The notes: generated from the sequence alone by a model not told the origin. A stretch of 64,000 nucleotides of DNA from Pseudoalteromonas piscicida (GCF_002208135.1 NZ_CP021646.1:1099501-1163500); one strand, 5' to 3'. Positions 45,946 to 57,362 are shown, counted from the stretch's first letter. Translations and numbers: made by a program.

Positions 45946-46797
45946 ATGGCTGTAACTGCTGCCCTAGTAAAAGAACTTCGTGAGCGCACTGGCGCTGGCA
46001 TGATGGATTGTAAAAAAGCACTGACAGAAACTGGTGGTGATATCGATCAAGCAATCGAAAACATGCGTAAAAGTGGTGCTGCTAAAGCTGCTAAAAAAGC
46101 AGGCAACATCGCTGCTGAAGGTACAATCATCATCAAGCAAGGCGAAGGTTTTGCTGCACTAGTAGAAGTTAACTGTCAAACTGACTTCGTAGCAAAAGAT
46201 GCAAGCTTCCTTGCATTTGCTAACGAAATTGCTGACGCAGCTGTAGCTGAGCAACTCACTATCGAAGACTTACAAGCTAAGTTTGAAGAGACTCGTGTTG
46301 CACTAGTAGCTAAAATCGGTGAGAACATGAACATCCGTCGTGTTTCTTACATCCAAGGTGACAAGCTAGTTGCTTACCGTCACGGCGAGCGTATCGGTGT
46401 TGTTGTAGCTGGTGATGCTGACGAAGAAACACTTAAGCACGTTGCAATGCACGTTGCTGCTTCTAAGCCAGACTACCTAAACCCAGAAGACGTACCTGCT
46501 GAAGTAGTTGAAAAAGAAAAAGCGGTTCAAGTTGAAATCGCAATGAACGAAGGTAAGCCAGCTGAAATCGCTGAGAAGATGGTTGTTGGTCGTATGAAGA
46601 AGTTCACTGGTGAGATCTCTCTTACTGGTCAAGCTTTCATCATGGAACCTAAGAAATCAGTGGGTGACTACCTTAAAGAGAAGAATGCATCTGTTTCTTC
46701 ATTCGTTCGCCTAGAAGTAGGTGAAGGTATCGAGAAGAAAGAAGAAGACTTCGCAGCAGAAGTTGCAGCACAAATCGCTGCAGCAAAAGGCCAGTAA
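45946..46797 (+). CDS. tsf: Elongation factor Ts
   Basis: Guanine nucleotide exchange factor for EF-Tu. 283 residues (283 in E. coli) from the ATG at 45946, chosen since [20 protein letters not shown] is the family start; the frame opens further upstream without family likeness. The core has [13 protein letters not shown], the EF-Tu contact motif. Codon bias is strong. A terminator follows. Confidence 0.98.
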   Translation: MAVTAALVKELRERTGAGMMDCKKALTETGGDIDQAIENMRKSGAAKAAKKAGNIAAEGTIIIKQGEGFAALVEVNCQTDFVAKDASFLAFANEIADAAVAEQLTIEDLQAKFEETRVALVAKIGENMNIRRVSYIQGDKLVAYRHGERIGVVVAGDADEETLKHVAMHVAASKPDYLNPEDVPAEVVEKEKAVQVEIAMNEGKPAEIAEKMVVGRMKKFTGEISLTGQAFIMEPKKSVGDYLKEKNASVSSFVRLEVGEGIEKKEEDFAAEVAAQIAAAKGQ

Positions 46798-46864
46798 TCA
46801 CTTATTGTGATGCCTAATGATGTAAAAGCTGACATTAGCTTTGCGTCATTGCTGAAAATTCTCT

Positions 46865-46909
46865 AAAATAACCGCGCATTTATGTCTAGCATAAGCGCGG
46901 TTATTTTTT
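46865..46909 (+). terminator. Strong terminator between tsf and pyrH
   Basis: AAAATAACCGCGC (46865-46877) pairs with GCGCGGTTATTTT (46895-46907); TTATG/CATAA extends the stem above a 2-base bulge. The T run is on the plus strand. pyrH starts 28 bases later. Confidence 0.88.
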
Positions 46910-46936
46910 ACCTCACTTTTAATTGGCCCGGATATT

Positions 46937-47674
46937 ATGACTATCAATAAAAAACCTGTTTTTAGACGCGTTCTTTTAAAGCTTAGTGGTGAAGCTTTAA
47001 TGGGAGATGAAGGCTTTGGTATCGATCCAAAAGTATTGGATCGTATGGCACAAGAAATCAAAGAGTTAGTAGAGCTCGACGTAGAAGTGGGTTTGGTTAT
47101 CGGTGGCGGTAACTTCTTACGTGGTGGTTCACTTGCAGAAGCGGGCATGAATCGCGTTGTGGGCGACCACATGGGCATGCTAGCGACCGTCATGAATGGC
47201 CTTGCGATGCGTGATGCGCTGCACCGTGCTTTTGTAAACGCACGTTTAATGTCTGCTATCCCGCTAAATGGCGTGTGTGATGCGTACAATTGGGCGGAAG
47301 CAATTAGCCTATTAAAATCTGGCCGTGTTGTTATTTTCTCTGCAGGTACGGGCAACCCATTCTTTACCACGGACTCAGCAGCATGTTTGCGCGGTATCGA
47401 GATTGAAGCGGATACCGTGATTAAAGCCACTAAGGTTGAAGGGGTATTTAGTGACGATCCGGTGAAAAACCCAGATGCTACGCTATACCGCACGTTGACT
47501 TACAACGAAGTTATCGACAAAGAATTGAAAGTGATGGATTTAGCTGCATTTACATTGGCACGTGACCACAATATGCCAATCAGCGTATTCAACATGAATA
47601 AACCGGGTGCATTGAAAAATGTCATCATGGGTGAAGAGGAAGGTACCCTTATCTCTTCTCAAGCAGCAGAATAA
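46937..47674 (+). CDS. pyrH: Uridylate kinase
   Basis: Phosphorylates UMP to UDP in pyrimidine synthesis; the hexameric bacterial type regulated by GTP and UTP. 245 residues (241 in E. coli). Amino-acid-kinase fold with [38 protein letters not shown] and [16 protein letters not shown]. It lies behind the tsf terminator, so it needs readthrough or its own promoter, which I could not place in the short gap. Confidence 0.97.
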   Translation: MTINKKPVFRRVLLKLSGEALMGDEGFGIDPKVLDRMAQEIKELVELDVEVGLVIGGGNFLRGGSLAEAGMNRVVGDHMGMLATVMNGLAMRDALHRAFVNARLMSAIPLNGVCDAYNWAEAISLLKSGRVVIFSAGTGNPFFTTDSAACLRGIEIEADTVIKATKVEGVFSDDPVKNPDATLYRTLTYNEVIDKELKVMDLAAFTLARDHNMPISVFNMNKPGALKNVIMGEEEGTLISSQAAE

Positions 47675-47766
47675 TCTGACGACTATTTCAGCAACTCGTA
47701 GTTAAGTAGCGAATCTCTAAATTGCGAGTATAATCTGGCATAACAAGAACAGACTAGGAAAGTATT

Positions 47767-48324
47767 GTGATCGAAGATATTAAAAAAGACGCTCAAGAGC
47801 GCATGAAAAAAAGTGTGGCGGCACTTGGAAGCCAGCTTTCTAAAATCCGCACAGGTCGTGCGCACCCTGCGCTACTAGATGGTATTTCTGTTTCTTACTA
47901 CGGTGCAGATACACCGCTAAACCAAGTAGCAAACGTAACGACGGAAGATTCTCGTACACTGGCTATTAGCGTATTCGACAAATCGCTTGCACAAGCGGTA
48001 GAAAAGGCAATCATGTCTTCTGACTTAGGTTTAAACCCAATGTCAGCGGGTACCGTGATCCGTGTTCCACTTCCTCCGCTAACTGAAGAGCGTCGTAAAG
48101 ATCTAATCAAGATCGTACGTGGAGAGGTTGAGGGCGGTCGTGTTGCAGTGCGTAACATTCGTCGTGATGCAAATGGTGATATTAAATCATTGCTAAAAGA
48201 CAAAGAAATCTCAGAAGACGAAGCGCGTCAAGCGGAAGATGATATCCAAAAATTGACTGACAAGTTCATCAAAGAAATGGATACACAACTAAGCGCGAAA
48301 GAAGCTGAGTTGATGGAAATCTAG
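47767..48324 (+). CDS. frr: Ribosome recycling factor
   Basis: Splits the post-termination ribosome together with EF-G. 185 residues as in E. coli. Contains [24 protein letters not shown]-type sequence ([20 protein letters not shown], shortened here) and NIRRDAN near the hinge. The start is GTG with AGGAAA upstream. A TATAAT at 47729-47734 could be its -10, but no good -35 is seen. Confidence 0.97.
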   Translation: MIEDIKKDAQERMKKSVAALGSQLSKIRTGRAHPALLDGISVSYYGADTPLNQVANVTTEDSRTLAISVFDKSLAQAVEKAIMSSDLGLNPMSAGTVIRVPLPPLTEERRKDLIKIVRGEVEGGRVAVRNIRRDANGDIKSLLKDKEISEDEARQAEDDIQKLTDKFIKEMDTQLSAKEAELMEI

Positions 48325-48445
48325 ATGTCTTTATCCTAGCGTTTATATTTACGCACTGTTTACGTATTGCAGAAAATTCTGCTTTGTTTCTGAGCAGTTA
48401 GCGTTTTTTTGGCTGGGTACAATGACAAATTTATTAGGTTTGAAG

Positions 48446-48479
48446 CGCCGCCTAGGGTATACTAGGCGGCGTTTTTTTT
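48446..48479 (+). terminator. Strong terminator just before uppS
   Basis: CGCCGCCTAG (48446-48455) pairs with CTAGGCGGCG (48462-48471), 6-base loop, then eight Ts. It ends frr transcription, yet lies only 16 bases before the uppS ATG. A TACAAT at 48418 could be the -10 of a promoter inside the gap, which would place the hairpin in the uppS leader. Confidence 0.92.
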
Positions 48480-48495
48480 CACTTAAATTGGAATT

Positions 48496-49269
48496 ATGGT
48501 TTTAAAAGCAGAGGTTATTTCGCAGCAATCATTGCCAAAACATGTTGCGATAATAATGGATGGCAACGGTCGTTGGGCTCAAGCTCGCAGGCGTCCTCGC
48601 GCCTTCGGACATAAGAAGGGCGTAGATTCGGTTCGTAGTGCTGTACAATTCTGTTCCAAGTTAGGTATAGAGTCTCTGACGCTATTTGCCTTTAGTAGTG
48701 AAAACTGGCGTAGGCCAGAAGATGAAGTCAGCACGTTAATGGAATTATTTATTTATGTGTTGTCTAAAGAAGTTAAAAAATTACATAAGAACAACGTAAA
48801 GCTAACCATTATTGGCGATCTTTCTCGTTTTCCTGACAACCTCCAAAAGCGTGTTCATGAAGCCCAAACATTGACCCAGGACAATACAGGGCTTAACTTA
48901 AACATTGCAGCAAATTACGGTGGGCGTTGGGATATCACACAGGCAGCACAACACCTCGCAAAACAAGTTGCAGCGGGTGAATTGCAACCAAGTGATATAA
49001 CCGAAGATGCCTTGACAGAGCAGATGACGATGGCCGATCAAGCGAATCTCGACTTGCTGATCAGAACGGGAGGCGACTTCCGCATCAGTAACTTCTTGCT
49101 GTGGCAAGCTGCGTATGCCGAACTCTATTTTACCGACACGCTTTGGCCTGATTTTGACGAGCAAGCATTCTCTGAAGCCATTGCTTGTTACGTGTCTAGA
49201 GAGCGACGCTTCGGATGCACAGGAGAGCAGATAAAGCAGCTCCTCGCAGAGAAAGACGCAACAAGTTAA
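48496..49269 (+). CDS. uppS: Undecaprenyl pyrophosphate synthase
   Basis: cis-Prenyltransferase making the C55 carrier lipid for peptidoglycan and O-antigen. 257 residues (253 in E. coli). [14 protein letters not shown] holds the catalytic aspartate; [15 protein letters not shown] and [20 protein letters not shown] (cut here) are family-typical. First of uppS-cdsA-dxr-rseP, directly after a strong terminator. Confidence 0.97.
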   Translation: MVLKAEVISQQSLPKHVAIIMDGNGRWAQARRRPRAFGHKKGVDSVRSAVQFCSKLGIESLTLFAFSSENWRRPEDEVSTLMELFIYVLSKEVKKLHKNNVKLTIIGDLSRFPDNLQKRVHEAQTLTQDNTGLNLNIAANYGGRWDITQAAQHLAKQVAAGELQPSDITEDALTEQMTMADQANLDLLIRTGGDFRISNFLLWQAAYAELYFTDTLWPDFDEQAFSEAIACYVSRERRFGCTGEQIKQLLAEKDATS

Positions 49270-49279
49270 GGGTTCAAAT

Positions 49280-50146
49280 TTGTTAAAACAACGTATTCTA
49301 ACGTCAGCGGTGCTTGCACCTCTGGCTCTACTTTTGGTGTTTTATACACCGCTGGCAATGTTCAGTACTATTGCCGCACTAATCGTTTTGCTTGGTGCAT
49401 GGGAGTGGTCGGCGCTTGCAGGCCTGTGTCAAAAGCGTCAGCGTTTTACTTTCGTTGGCGTCATGGCGGTGTTAATTCTATTGCTTAACACCCATTGGCC
49501 GATACAGGATTTATGGCAGCAAGGGCGCTTAGTCGCTGATGCTAATTATGTATTTACGCTCGCTTTTGCGTGGTGGTTGGTTGCCACTTTCTTAGTGGTT
49601 AAATACCCACGAGCAGCTCGGGCTTGGAATGAAGGGATCATGATGCGCTCCATCGCCGGTGTACTGACGCTAGTACCGCTGTGGCTTGCGTTAAACGTGA
49701 TGCGTAGCGCCGGATACGAAGATGGTGAACACATAGGCTCAGTCCTTATCATGGTGGTATTGGGGATAGTGTGGAGCGCGGACATTGGCGCTTACTTCGC
49801 AGGAAAGAATTTAGGCAAGCATAAGCTCATGCCTAAAGTGAGCCCTAATAAAACGATTGAAGGTCTAGTCGGTGGCGTGATCACCGCGGTTGTTTTTGTG
49901 TTAGTGTTTTGTCACTTCGCCGCGATTGACCTCAATATGTGGCCAATTTATGCTGCAATGACCATTATTATCGCGCTATTTTCTGCTGTTGGTGATTTGC
50001 TTGAAAGTATGTTTAAGCGCGAAGTAGGTCTTAAAGATTCAGGCCGTTGTTTGCCAGGTCACGGCGGTATCCTAGATCGCATTGATAGCTTAACGGCTGC
50101 AGCACCCATTTTTGCTTTTTGCTACGCTTGGACGGTTGTGTTATGA
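49280..50146 (+). CDS. cdsA: Phosphatidate cytidylyltransferase
   Basis: Inner-membrane enzyme forming CDP-diacylglycerol, the branch point of phospholipid synthesis. 288 residues (285 in E. coli) with about seven or eight hydrophobic segments. The C-terminal signature is [37 protein letters not shown] (given by its key parts SAVGD, KRE, KDSG and LDRIDS). The start is TTG with AAGGG upstream. Overlaps dxr as ATGA. Confidence 0.96.
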   Translation: MLKQRILTSAVLAPLALLLVFYTPLAMFSTIAALIVLLGAWEWSALAGLCQKRQRFTFVGVMAVLILLLNTHWPIQDLWQQGRLVADANYVFTLAFAWWLVATFLVVKYPRAARAWNEGIMMRSIAGVLTLVPLWLALNVMRSAGYEDGEHIGSVLIMVVLGIVWSADIGAYFAGKNLGKHKLMPKVSPNKTIEGLVGGVITAVVFVLVFCHFAAIDLNMWPIYAAMTIIIALFSAVGDLLESMFKREVGLKDSGRCLPGHGGILDRIDSLTAAAPIFAFCYAWTVVL

Positions 50147-51333
50147 GCGAGCAAAACTTGGTAGTACTGGGAGCTACAGGCTCTATTGGACTATCAACCT
50201 TAGATGTTGTCAGCCGCAATAAAGAACAATATCGTGTATTTGCCTTAGTCGCAGGTCAAAACGCGGAAAAGATGGCTGAGCTTTGTTTACGTCATCAGCC
50301 TAAATACGCGGTTATGAGCTCTGAGCACGCAGCTCGGCAACTTTCTCAACGTTTGAGGGGCATTACCACCGAAGTACTCCATGGCGTTGAAGCAATGGCT
50401 GAGATGGCTCGCCATGTGGGTGTGGATATCGTGATGTCCGCAATCGTTGGTGCAGCAGGGTTGTTACCGACACTAGCGGCAGTTGAAGCGGGTAAAAAAG
50501 TGCTGCTGGCGAACAAAGAGTCGTTAGTAATGAGTGGCCAGCTGTTTATGGATAAAGTAAAAGCGCATGGTGCGACTTTACTCCCTATCGACAGTGAACA
50601 TAATGCTATTTATCAGTGCCTACCAGCGACCATTCAAACGGGACAATCTTCAAACCTAAGTCACAGCGGTGTTAGTAAGATTTTATTAACCGGTTCTGGT
50701 GGACCTTTCTTGCAGCGCTCATTGGCTACCTTAGCTTCAGTAACAGTCGAAGAAGCGGTTGCGCATCCTAATTGGTCCATGGGCAGAAAAATCTCTGTCG
50801 ACTCTGCGACTATGATGAATAAAGGGCTAGAGTTTATTGAGGCTAAGTGGTTATTCAACTGCTCAGCTGACGATATTGAAGTGGTGATCCACCCACAAAG
50901 TATGATCCACTCTATGGTGCAGTATCGCGACGGCTCAGTGCTGGCACAAATGGGGCAGCCAGACATGCGAACGCCGATTGCGTATGGGCTTGCCTACCCA
51001 GAAAGAATCGACGCGGGCGTTGAACCATTAGACTTTTCTCAGATTGTCGATTTCACTTTTACCAAACCTGATTTTAACCGTTATCCTAACCTCAAATTAG
51101 CAATTGACGCCTGTCGTAGTGGTCAGGCCGCAACAACAACAGTAAATGCGGCAAATGAAATTGCCGTAGCGGCATTTTTAGAGGGGAAAATAGGGTTTTG
51201 TGATATCTATCGAGTCAACGCCTTAACACTTGAGCAAAGTGCGCTAAGCGTATTAGAATCCGTTGAGTCTATTATGGAAACAGACCGAACGGCACGCCAC
51301 CGAGCGCAGCAAATTATCGCCACATTGAGGTAA
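50143..51333 (+). CDS. dxr: 1-Deoxy-D-xylulose 5-phosphate reductoisomerase
   Basis: NADPH enzyme making MEP in isoprenoid synthesis (also called ispC); supplies the precursors used by UppS. 396 residues (398 in E. coli). Start at the ATG within the cdsA stop (ATGA), giving [20 protein letters not shown] with the NADPH-binding GATGSIG. Further motifs: [23 protein letters not shown] and [17 protein letters not shown]. Confidence 0.97.
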   Translation: MSEQNLVVLGATGSIGLSTLDVVSRNKEQYRVFALVAGQNAEKMAELCLRHQPKYAVMSSEHAARQLSQRLRGITTEVLHGVEAMAEMARHVGVDIVMSAIVGAAGLLPTLAAVEAGKKVLLANKESLVMSGQLFMDKVKAHGATLLPIDSEHNAIYQCLPATIQTGQSSNLSHSGVSKILLTGSGGPFLQRSLATLASVTVEEAVAHPNWSMGRKISVDSATMMNKGLEFIEAKWLFNCSADDIEVVIHPQSMIHSMVQYRDGSVLAQMGQPDMRTPIAYGLAYPERIDAGVEPLDFSQIVDFTFTKPDFNRYPNLKLAIDACRSGQAATTTVNAANEIAVAAFLEGKIGFCDIYRVNALTLEQSALSVLESVESIMETDRTARHRAQQIIATLR

Positions 51334-51335
51334 CC

Positions 51336-52688
51336 ATGTTTGAATTTTTCTGGCACTTAGGTTCATTTATTCTTGCTCTAGGGATTTTAGTTACCGTTCA
51401 TGAATATGGCCATTTTTGGGTTGCCAGAAAAGCCGGAGTTAAGGTTTTACGCTTTTCTATCGGTTTTGGTAAGCCTCTGGTAAAGTGGCATGACAAACAC
51501 CAAACCGAATACGTTATCGCCGCAATCCCACTTGGTGGCTATGTTAAAATGCTCGACGAACGGGTTGACGATGTGCCAGAGCAAGAGCGCCACCTTGCCT
51601 TCAATAACAAGCCAGTACTTTCTCGTATCGCTGTGGTAGCTGCAGGCCCCATTGCGAACTTTTTGTTTGCCATTGTCGCATTAGCGGCAATGTATATGGC
51701 AGGGGTTCAATCAGCAAAACCCGTCGTTGGTGGTGTGACACCAACCAGTATCGCAGCGGATGCTGGATTTCAATCAGGCGACCATATCATTGCACTGAAT
51801 GATGAATTAGTGCACTCATGGCAAGACGTCACATTTGAATTGATGGCGCATTTAGGTGAGCCATCCTTGGTTGCCAAGGTACAAGATGAAAAAGGTAGCT
51901 TGGCTATCCGCACGCTACGTTTGAGCGATTGGAAACTGGAAAAGCAAGATGAAGCGCCGTTGACATCAGTCGGCATTACGCCATATAGGCCGCCGCTGAC
52001 GCTGCAGCTCGGTTATATCGAAGAAGGTGCAGCTGCCGATAAAGGTGGCTTACAAGTTCAAGATACACTAGTTGCGATAAATGGCGACAAATTGGCGTCT
52101 TGGCAACAGCTGGTGAGCCGAGTTCAAAAATCTGCAAATCAAGCCATAAGCATTGATATTTTACGCGATGGCAAGCCACAAACTCTAACAGTAACACCAC
52201 AGGCAAAAACTTCACCAGAAGGTGTCGTACAAGGCTACTTGGGCGTCGTGCCTGTGATGGAAAAATGGCCAAATGGTTATATTGAAACTAGACAATACGG
52301 CATCCTAGATAGTATGGTGCTGGGCATTCGTAAAACTTACGACTTGATTGCCTTAAGTTTCGACATGATCGGCAACTTAATCACGGGCCAAGTCTCGGTA
52401 AAAAACTTAAGCGGGCCCGTGGGGATCGCGGTGAGTGCCGGAAATAGTGTTAGTTACGGGTTAGTTGCATTTTTAGGCTTCTTAGCGCTTATCAGCGTGA
52501 ACTTAGGAGTTTTTAACTTATTACCGCTCCCTGTCTTAGATGGTGGGCATTTAATGTATTACTTAATTGAACTAATTCGCAGAAAACCAGTCTCTGAAAA
52601 GACACAAGAGTTTGGGTTTAAGATTGGAGCAGCGCTTCTTCTTGCCTTAACGTTTTTTGCACTATTTAATGATGTTTCTCGGCTTTAA
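51336..52688 (+). CDS. rseP: Site-2 protease RseP
   Basis: Inner-membrane zinc metalloprotease that makes the second cut in RseA to free sigma-E; also clears signal peptides. 450 residues as in E. coli. The zinc motif HEYGH is near residue 22, two PDZ domains lie in the middle (ADAGFQSGDHIIALNDE; ADKGGLQVQDTLVAINGD), and the third ligand is in NLLPLPVLDGGHL near 400. It starts 2 bases after dxr. Its target RseA is at 30173. Confidence 0.97.
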   Translation: MFEFFWHLGSFILALGILVTVHEYGHFWVARKAGVKVLRFSIGFGKPLVKWHDKHQTEYVIAAIPLGGYVKMLDERVDDVPEQERHLAFNNKPVLSRIAVVAAGPIANFLFAIVALAAMYMAGVQSAKPVVGGVTPTSIAADAGFQSGDHIIALNDELVHSWQDVTFELMAHLGEPSLVAKVQDEKGSLAIRTLRLSDWKLEKQDEAPLTSVGITPYRPPLTLQLGYIEEGAAADKGGLQVQDTLVAINGDKLASWQQLVSRVQKSANQAISIDILRDGKPQTLTVTPQAKTSPEGVVQGYLGVVPVMEKWPNGYIETRQYGILDSMVLGIRKTYDLIALSFDMIGNLITGQVSVKNLSGPVGIAVSAGNSVSYGLVAFLGFLALISVNLGVFNLLPLPVLDGGHLMYYLIELIRRKPVSEKTQEFGFKIGAALLLALTFFALFNDVSRL

Positions 52689-52854
52689 GCCGTGCGGTGC
52701 TAGAAAGCGCACATTATATGCAGTTTAAATGTTTGCATTTTTGTTCAAGCATACAACGGATAACATATTACAAAAGCTGTAACGTTTGAATGTTGTGATG
52801 TAGTGGGCCTTAGCGTATCGCGCCAAAATTGTTGTAAAGGATAAAGATAATAAA

Positions 52855-55326
52855 ATGCCTATAAAAAAACACATTGCAGTAACCAGTTTACTGGGCGCTA
52901 GTTTTGCTGCCTTAGGGCAAAACTCCTTTATCGTAGAAGATTTAAAAGTAGAAGGGCTGCAGCGCGTTGCACTAGGTGCTGCTTTGACACATATTCCGAT
53001 CAACGTTGGTGACAATGTCGATCAGTTTACTATTTCGCGCACAATCAAGGCGTTGTATAAGTCTGGCCACTTTGACAACATCGCGGTATTCCGTGATGGT
53101 AATCAGATAATTTTTAAGGTTAAAGAACGTCCGACAATCAGCTCAATCGAATTTGATGGAAACAAAGATATCAAAGACGAGCAGCTAAATGAGAGTTTAG
53201 AGCAGCAAAATATTCGCCAAGGCGAGCCGTTAGACAGGACGGTACTGGATAGTATCGAAAAAGGCCTAACGGAGTTCTTCCACAGTATTGGTAAATACAA
53301 CGCTAAGGTTGAAGTGAGCATTGTTGAATTGCCACGTAACCGCGTGAAGCTGATGCTGAAGTTTGAAGAGGGTGATGCTGCTTCTGTACGCCAAATTAAC
53401 CTTGTTGGTAATGAGCTGTTCTCGGACGAAGAACTTCTTAACCTAATTGAGTCTCAGCAGGACTTGCCTTGGTGGCGTTTCCTCTCTAATGACCGCTATC
53501 AAAAACAAACCATTGAAGGCGATTTAGAAAAGATCCGCAGTTTTTACCTAGACCGTGGTTATTTACGTTTTAACATCGATTCAACGCAGGTTTCAGTAAG
53601 TCCAGAACGTGAATCAGTTTATGTTACGGCGAACATCACCGAAGGTGAAAAATATACCGTTAAAGGGTTTGATTTCATTGGTGACTTATTAGGTCGTGAA
53701 GACTTAATTAAAGGCATAGTGCCACTTCGCGCTGGTGAGCTTTACAACGGCTCAGTTGTAACGGCAACTGAAGACTTCATTAAGAGTTATTTGGCGCGTT
53801 TTGGTTACGCCAATGCTGAAGTACGAACTGTTCCAGAAATCGATGATGAAAACAAAGAAGTACAATTAACACTATCTGTTGATCCTGGAAAGCGCGTATA
53901 TGTACGTCGTATCGTGGTGAACGGTAACCAAAATACAGCAGACGAGGTATTACGTCGTGAAATGACGCAGCTTGAAGGTGCGTGGTTGTCTAACCAAAAC
54001 CTAGAGCGTTCAAAGCTTCAAATTCAACGTTTGCCATATATGGAATCGGTAGAGTTTGAAGTCAAGCCAATTCCTGGTGTTGAAGATCAGGTTGATGTTG
54101 ACTTTAAAGTAAAAGAACAGCCAGCAGGTAGTTTTCAGGCGGGTGTGGCTTACGGTTCTTATGCGGGCCTTCAGTTTAACATTGGTGTCAGTGAGTCAAA
54201 CTTCCTAGGATCTGGTAACCAAGTTGCTTTCAATATCAACACTTCGCGTGGTTCAGAGCGTTATAGTGTGTCTTATACCGATCCTTACTTTACGCCTGAT
54301 GGCGTGTCGCAAGGCAGCAGTATCTTCTATAGTAAGTTCGATGCGAGTGAGTTTGGGATTGTAGATTACAAATCGACGAGCTATGGTATCGGCACTAACT
54401 TTGGTTTCCCAATCAATGCGATTAACCGCGTTAACTTTGGTATTCGTTGGATTGAAGAAAGCCTTTCGCAAATTTCAGACTTTGAGCAAACACGAGTACT
54501 TCGTGAAAGCTTCTTAAACGAAAGCGATCCAAATGCCGATTATGACTTTACTAAATATGAGTTAAGTGCAGGTTGGTCACGTGTAACGGTTAACCGTGGT
54601 ATGTTCCCAACAGCAGGTTCTCGTCAAAGCTTGAACTTAAGTATTACTACACCAAACTCAGATCTTAATTTCTTCAAGATCAATTACGATTCACGTTTTT
54701 ACTGGCCAATCAGTAATGACCATCGTTGGGTATTCTCAGCGAGAGCGGGTTTAGGCTATGGTAATGGTTATGGCGAAACGAATGGCTTTGAGCAAGTGTT
54801 GCCATTCCAAGAGTTCTTCCGTATTTCAGAGCAAGAACTACGTGGCTTTGACCGAAACACGATTCTACCTCGAGCGGTACAGCGTGCGCCTAAGTGTATT
54901 CCGGGCACACCTAAACCAGATGGTACATCAGGTAGCTGTATTGGCGGCGATCAGCAATTTGATACGCTAAATCTAGGTGGTCGTATCGGTGGTAACGCAA
55001 AAGCACTAGCAGGTCTTGAGCTTATCGTACCAACGCCATTCCTAGACGAAGAAAACACGAGCTCAGTAAGAACGAGTTTCTTCGTCGATGCGGCAAACGT
55101 TTGGGATACTGAGTTTGATGTAGACCGTTATAACAACTTGCCAGAAGATCAATACAATCTACTTTCTGATTTCTCTGATCCATCAAGGTTCAGAGTATCA
55201 ACGGGTTTATCGATTCAGTGGATCTCGCCTATGGGACCTATGCTGATCAGTTTCGCTTACCCACTCAAAAAAGAAGAAGAAGACGATACGAAGACGATCA
55301 GCTTCAATATCAGTAATACATTCTAA
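52855..55326 (+). CDS. bamA: Outer-membrane assembly factor BamA
   Basis: Central outer-membrane protein of the BAM complex that inserts beta-barrel proteins. 823 residues (810 in E. coli). An N-terminal signal-like segment (HIAVTSLLGASFAALG) precedes five POTRA domains beginning FIVEDLKVEGLQRVALGAAL. The C-terminal Omp85 barrel has the lid-loop style motif and ends TKTISFNISNTF with terminal phenylalanine. A cysteine pair in loop 6 region (KCIPGTPKPDGTSGSCIGG) is visible, as in other BamA. The 166-base upstream gap shows no sigma-E promoter I can recognise. Confidence 0.97.
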   Translation: MPIKKHIAVTSLLGASFAALGQNSFIVEDLKVEGLQRVALGAALTHIPINVGDNVDQFTISRTIKALYKSGHFDNIAVFRDGNQIIFKVKERPTISSIEFDGNKDIKDEQLNESLEQQNIRQGEPLDRTVLDSIEKGLTEFFHSIGKYNAKVEVSIVELPRNRVKLMLKFEEGDAASVRQINLVGNELFSDEELLNLIESQQDLPWWRFLSNDRYQKQTIEGDLEKIRSFYLDRGYLRFNIDSTQVSVSPERESVYVTANITEGEKYTVKGFDFIGDLLGREDLIKGIVPLRAGELYNGSVVTATEDFIKSYLARFGYANAEVRTVPEIDDENKEVQLTLSVDPGKRVYVRRIVVNGNQNTADEVLRREMTQLEGAWLSNQNLERSKLQIQRLPYMESVEFEVKPIPGVEDQVDVDFKVKEQPAGSFQAGVAYGSYAGLQFNIGVSESNFLGSGNQVAFNINTSRGSERYSVSYTDPYFTPDGVSQGSSIFYSKFDASEFGIVDYKSTSYGIGTNFGFPINAINRVNFGIRWIEESLSQISDFEQTRVLRESFLNESDPNADYDFTKYELSAGWSRVTVNRGMFPTAGSRQSLNLSITTPNSDLNFFKINYDSRFYWPISNDHRWVFSARAGLGYGNGYGETNGFEQVLPFQEFFRISEQELRGFDRNTILPRAVQRAPKCIPGTPKPDGTSGSCIGGDQQFDTLNLGGRIGGNAKALAGLELIVPTPFLDEENTSSVRTSFFVDAANVWDTEFDVDRYNNLPEDQYNLLSDFSDPSRFRVSTGLSIQWISPMGPMLISFAYPLKKEEEDDTKTISFNISNTF

Positions 55327-55337
55327 GGAGTTTTATT

Positions 55338-55856
55338 GTGAAAAAATTTATTAAATCATCAACACTAGCCATGACAGCAGCACTAATGATGGGTGCTTCA
55401 GGTAGCGCATTTGCACACAAAGTAGGCATCGTAGATATGCAGGAAGTGTATAAGCAAATTCCACAAATGGCGAAAATTGAACAGACACTCCAAGCCGAAT
55501 TTGCAGAACGTCGCCAAGAGCTTGAAAAAATTCAAGGTGACATTCGTTTTGAAGCGGAGAAATTTAAGCGCGAAGCGACAACAATGAGTGAAGAGCAAAA
55601 AGAGGCGCTTCGTGAAAAGATCCAAGGCATGCAGAAGACACTTGCTGAAAAAGGTCGTCCACTAGAGCAAGAGATTAAGGTTCGTCAAAACCAAGAGCTT
55701 GCTAAAGTACAAAAGTTAATCGTGGATGCGATTGAGTCTGTTGCTAAAAAAGGTAAGTTTGACGAAGTTAAAGTAAAAGATACGACAATTTACTTCAATC
55801 CTGATAAAGTAGCCGACCTTTCTGAAGAAGTGGTAAAAGCGGTTAGCAATAAGTAA
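55338..55856 (+). CDS. skp: Periplasmic chaperone Skp (OmpH)
   Basis: Trimeric chaperone carrying unfolded outer-membrane proteins to BamA. 172 residues. A signal peptide MKKFIKSSTLAMTAALMMGA ends near AFA before HKVGIVDM, and long charged coiled-coil helices follow. The start is GTG, with AAGGAG 7 bases before. It lies 11 bases after bamA, and its stop overlaps the start of lpxD by one base. Confidence 0.93.
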   Translation: MKKFIKSSTLAMTAALMMGASGSAFAHKVGIVDMQEVYKQIPQMAKIEQTLQAEFAERRQELEKIQGDIRFEAEKFKREATTMSEEQKEALREKIQGMQKTLAEKGRPLEQEIKVRQNQELAKVQKLIVDAIESVAKKGKFDEVKVKDTTIYFNPDKVADLSEEVVKAVSNK

Positions 55857-56899
55857 TGACAAAACTTCACACCTTATCTCAACTCGCTGAGTATCTAGGT
55901 GCTCAGCTGCAAGGTGATGGCGATAAATCAATTCGAAATATCGCCACTCTCGCACAGGCAAAAGACGACCAAATCGCGTTTTTAGCCAACAGCAAATACC
56001 GTGGTCAGCTTGAAAGCACGACTGCGGGGGCCGTGATCTTGAGTGAAAAAGATGCGGATTATTTTGCGGGTAATAAACTCATAATCGCAGATCCTTATGT
56101 AGCCTATGCAAAACTTGCACAGAAGCTAGACTCAACACCTAGCGCAGCATCAGGAGTTCATCGTACAGCAGTTATCTCTGATACCGCAACACTTGGTGCA
56201 AACGTCAGTGTGGGCGCGAACGCTGTAATTGAAGATGGCGCTGTGATTGGTGATGATGTTGAGATAGGGCCAGGCTGTTTCATTGGAAAACATGCCAAAA
56301 TAGGCGCAAAGACTAAACTCTGGGCAAACGTAACCGTCTATCATGAAGTACAGATAGGCGAACAATGTCTATTCCAGTCAGGTGCCGTAATAGGAAGTGA
56401 TGGTTTTGGCTACGCCAACGAAAAAGGCGAGTGGGTTAAAATCCCTCAAGTTGGCACCGTAATTATTGGCGACCGCGTTGAAGTTGGCGCGAGTACCTCT
56501 ATTGATAGAGGTGCGCTAGAAGACACCATTATTCATAGCAACGTCATTTTAGATAACCAGATCCAAATCGCCCATAACGTCGAAGTTGGTTACGGTACAG
56601 CCATAGCAGGCTGCACGGTACTGGCGGGCAGTGTTAAAATCGGCAAGTATTGTCAAATCGGTGGCATGACAGCAATCAATGGTCACAACGAAATTTGTGA
56701 TGGTGTTGTCATTACTGGTATGAGCATGGTTACTAAAGGAATTACAGAGCCGGGGATCTATTCTTCTGGTTTACCTCACCAAACGAATAAAGAGTGGCGT
56801 AAGTCTATTGCACACTTACGCAATTTATCTGACTTTAAGTCGCGCCTGAAGGCACTTGAGGTGCTGACAGCACAGCTTAAAGATATTGATGTAGAATAA
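55856..56899 (+). CDS. lpxD: UDP-3-O-acylglucosamine N-acyltransferase
   Basis: Third lipid A step, adding the N-linked 3-hydroxyacyl chain. 347 residues (341 in E. coli). The N-terminal uridine-binding domain has [11 protein letters not shown] and [10 protein letters not shown]. The left-handed beta-helix is seen as hexapeptide repeats ([16 protein letters not shown]), and catalytic histidine lies in [11 protein letters not shown]. Start ATG overlaps the skp stop. Confidence 0.97.
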   Translation: MTKLHTLSQLAEYLGAQLQGDGDKSIRNIATLAQAKDDQIAFLANSKYRGQLESTTAGAVILSEKDADYFAGNKLIIADPYVAYAKLAQKLDSTPSAASGVHRTAVISDTATLGANVSVGANAVIEDGAVIGDDVEIGPGCFIGKHAKIGAKTKLWANVTVYHEVQIGEQCLFQSGAVIGSDGFGYANEKGEWVKIPQVGTVIIGDRVEVGASTSIDRGALEDTIIHSNVILDNQIQIAHNVEVGYGTAIAGCTVLAGSVKIGKYCQIGGMTAINGHNEICDGVVITGMSMVTKGITEPGIYSSGLPHQTNKEWRKSIAHLRNLSDFKSRLKALEVLTAQLKDIDVE

Positions 56900-56909
56900 G
56901 GAAGCTATT

Positions 56910-57362
56910 TTGGCTAACGAATTAAACAGCTTTGATATCCAAGAGATTTTAAAACTTCTTCCACACCGCTACCCCATGTTGCTAGTTGACAAAGTAGTAG
57001 ACTTTAAGCCTGGTGAATATCTTCACGCGATTAAAAACGTGACGATTAATGAGCCTATTTTCACGGGTCACTTCCCAGAGCAACCTATTTTCCCAGGTGT
57101 GTTGATCCTAGAAGCGATGGCTCAGGCAACAGGTTTACTTGGTTTTAAAACGGTCGAGAATCGCAGCGAGAATGAACTATACTTATTTGCGGCAATTGAT
57201 AATGCACGTTTCAAACAACCTGTTCTACCGGGTGACACGATGCATTTGCACGTTAAGTTCGAAAAAGAACGCCGTAATATCTGGAAATTCAGTGCTGAAG
57301 CTAAAGTAGAAGGCAAGACTGTGTGTTCAGCTGAAATTATGTGTGCTAGAAGAGAGTTTTAA
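56910..57362 (+). CDS. fabZ: 3-Hydroxyacyl-ACP dehydratase FabZ
   Basis: Dehydration step of fatty-acid elongation, competing with LpxA for hydroxyacyl-ACP. 150 residues (151 in E. coli). [16 protein letters not shown] and the catalytic [20 protein letters not shown] with histidine and glutamate are present. The start is TTG with AAGGAAG before it. Overlaps lpxA by one base. Confidence 0.97.
   Translation: MANELNSFDIQEILKLLPHRYPMLLVDKVVDFKPGEYLHAIKNVTINEPIFTGHFPEQPIFPGVLILEAMAQATGLLGFKTVENRSENELYLFAAIDNARFKQPVLPGDTMHLHVKFEKERRNIWKFSAEAKVEGKTVCSAEIMCARREF

Noticed and set aside
52689..52854. Sigma-E promoter before bamA
   Set aside because: The gap was read for GAACTT with a TCWRA at suitable spacing, and none was found.
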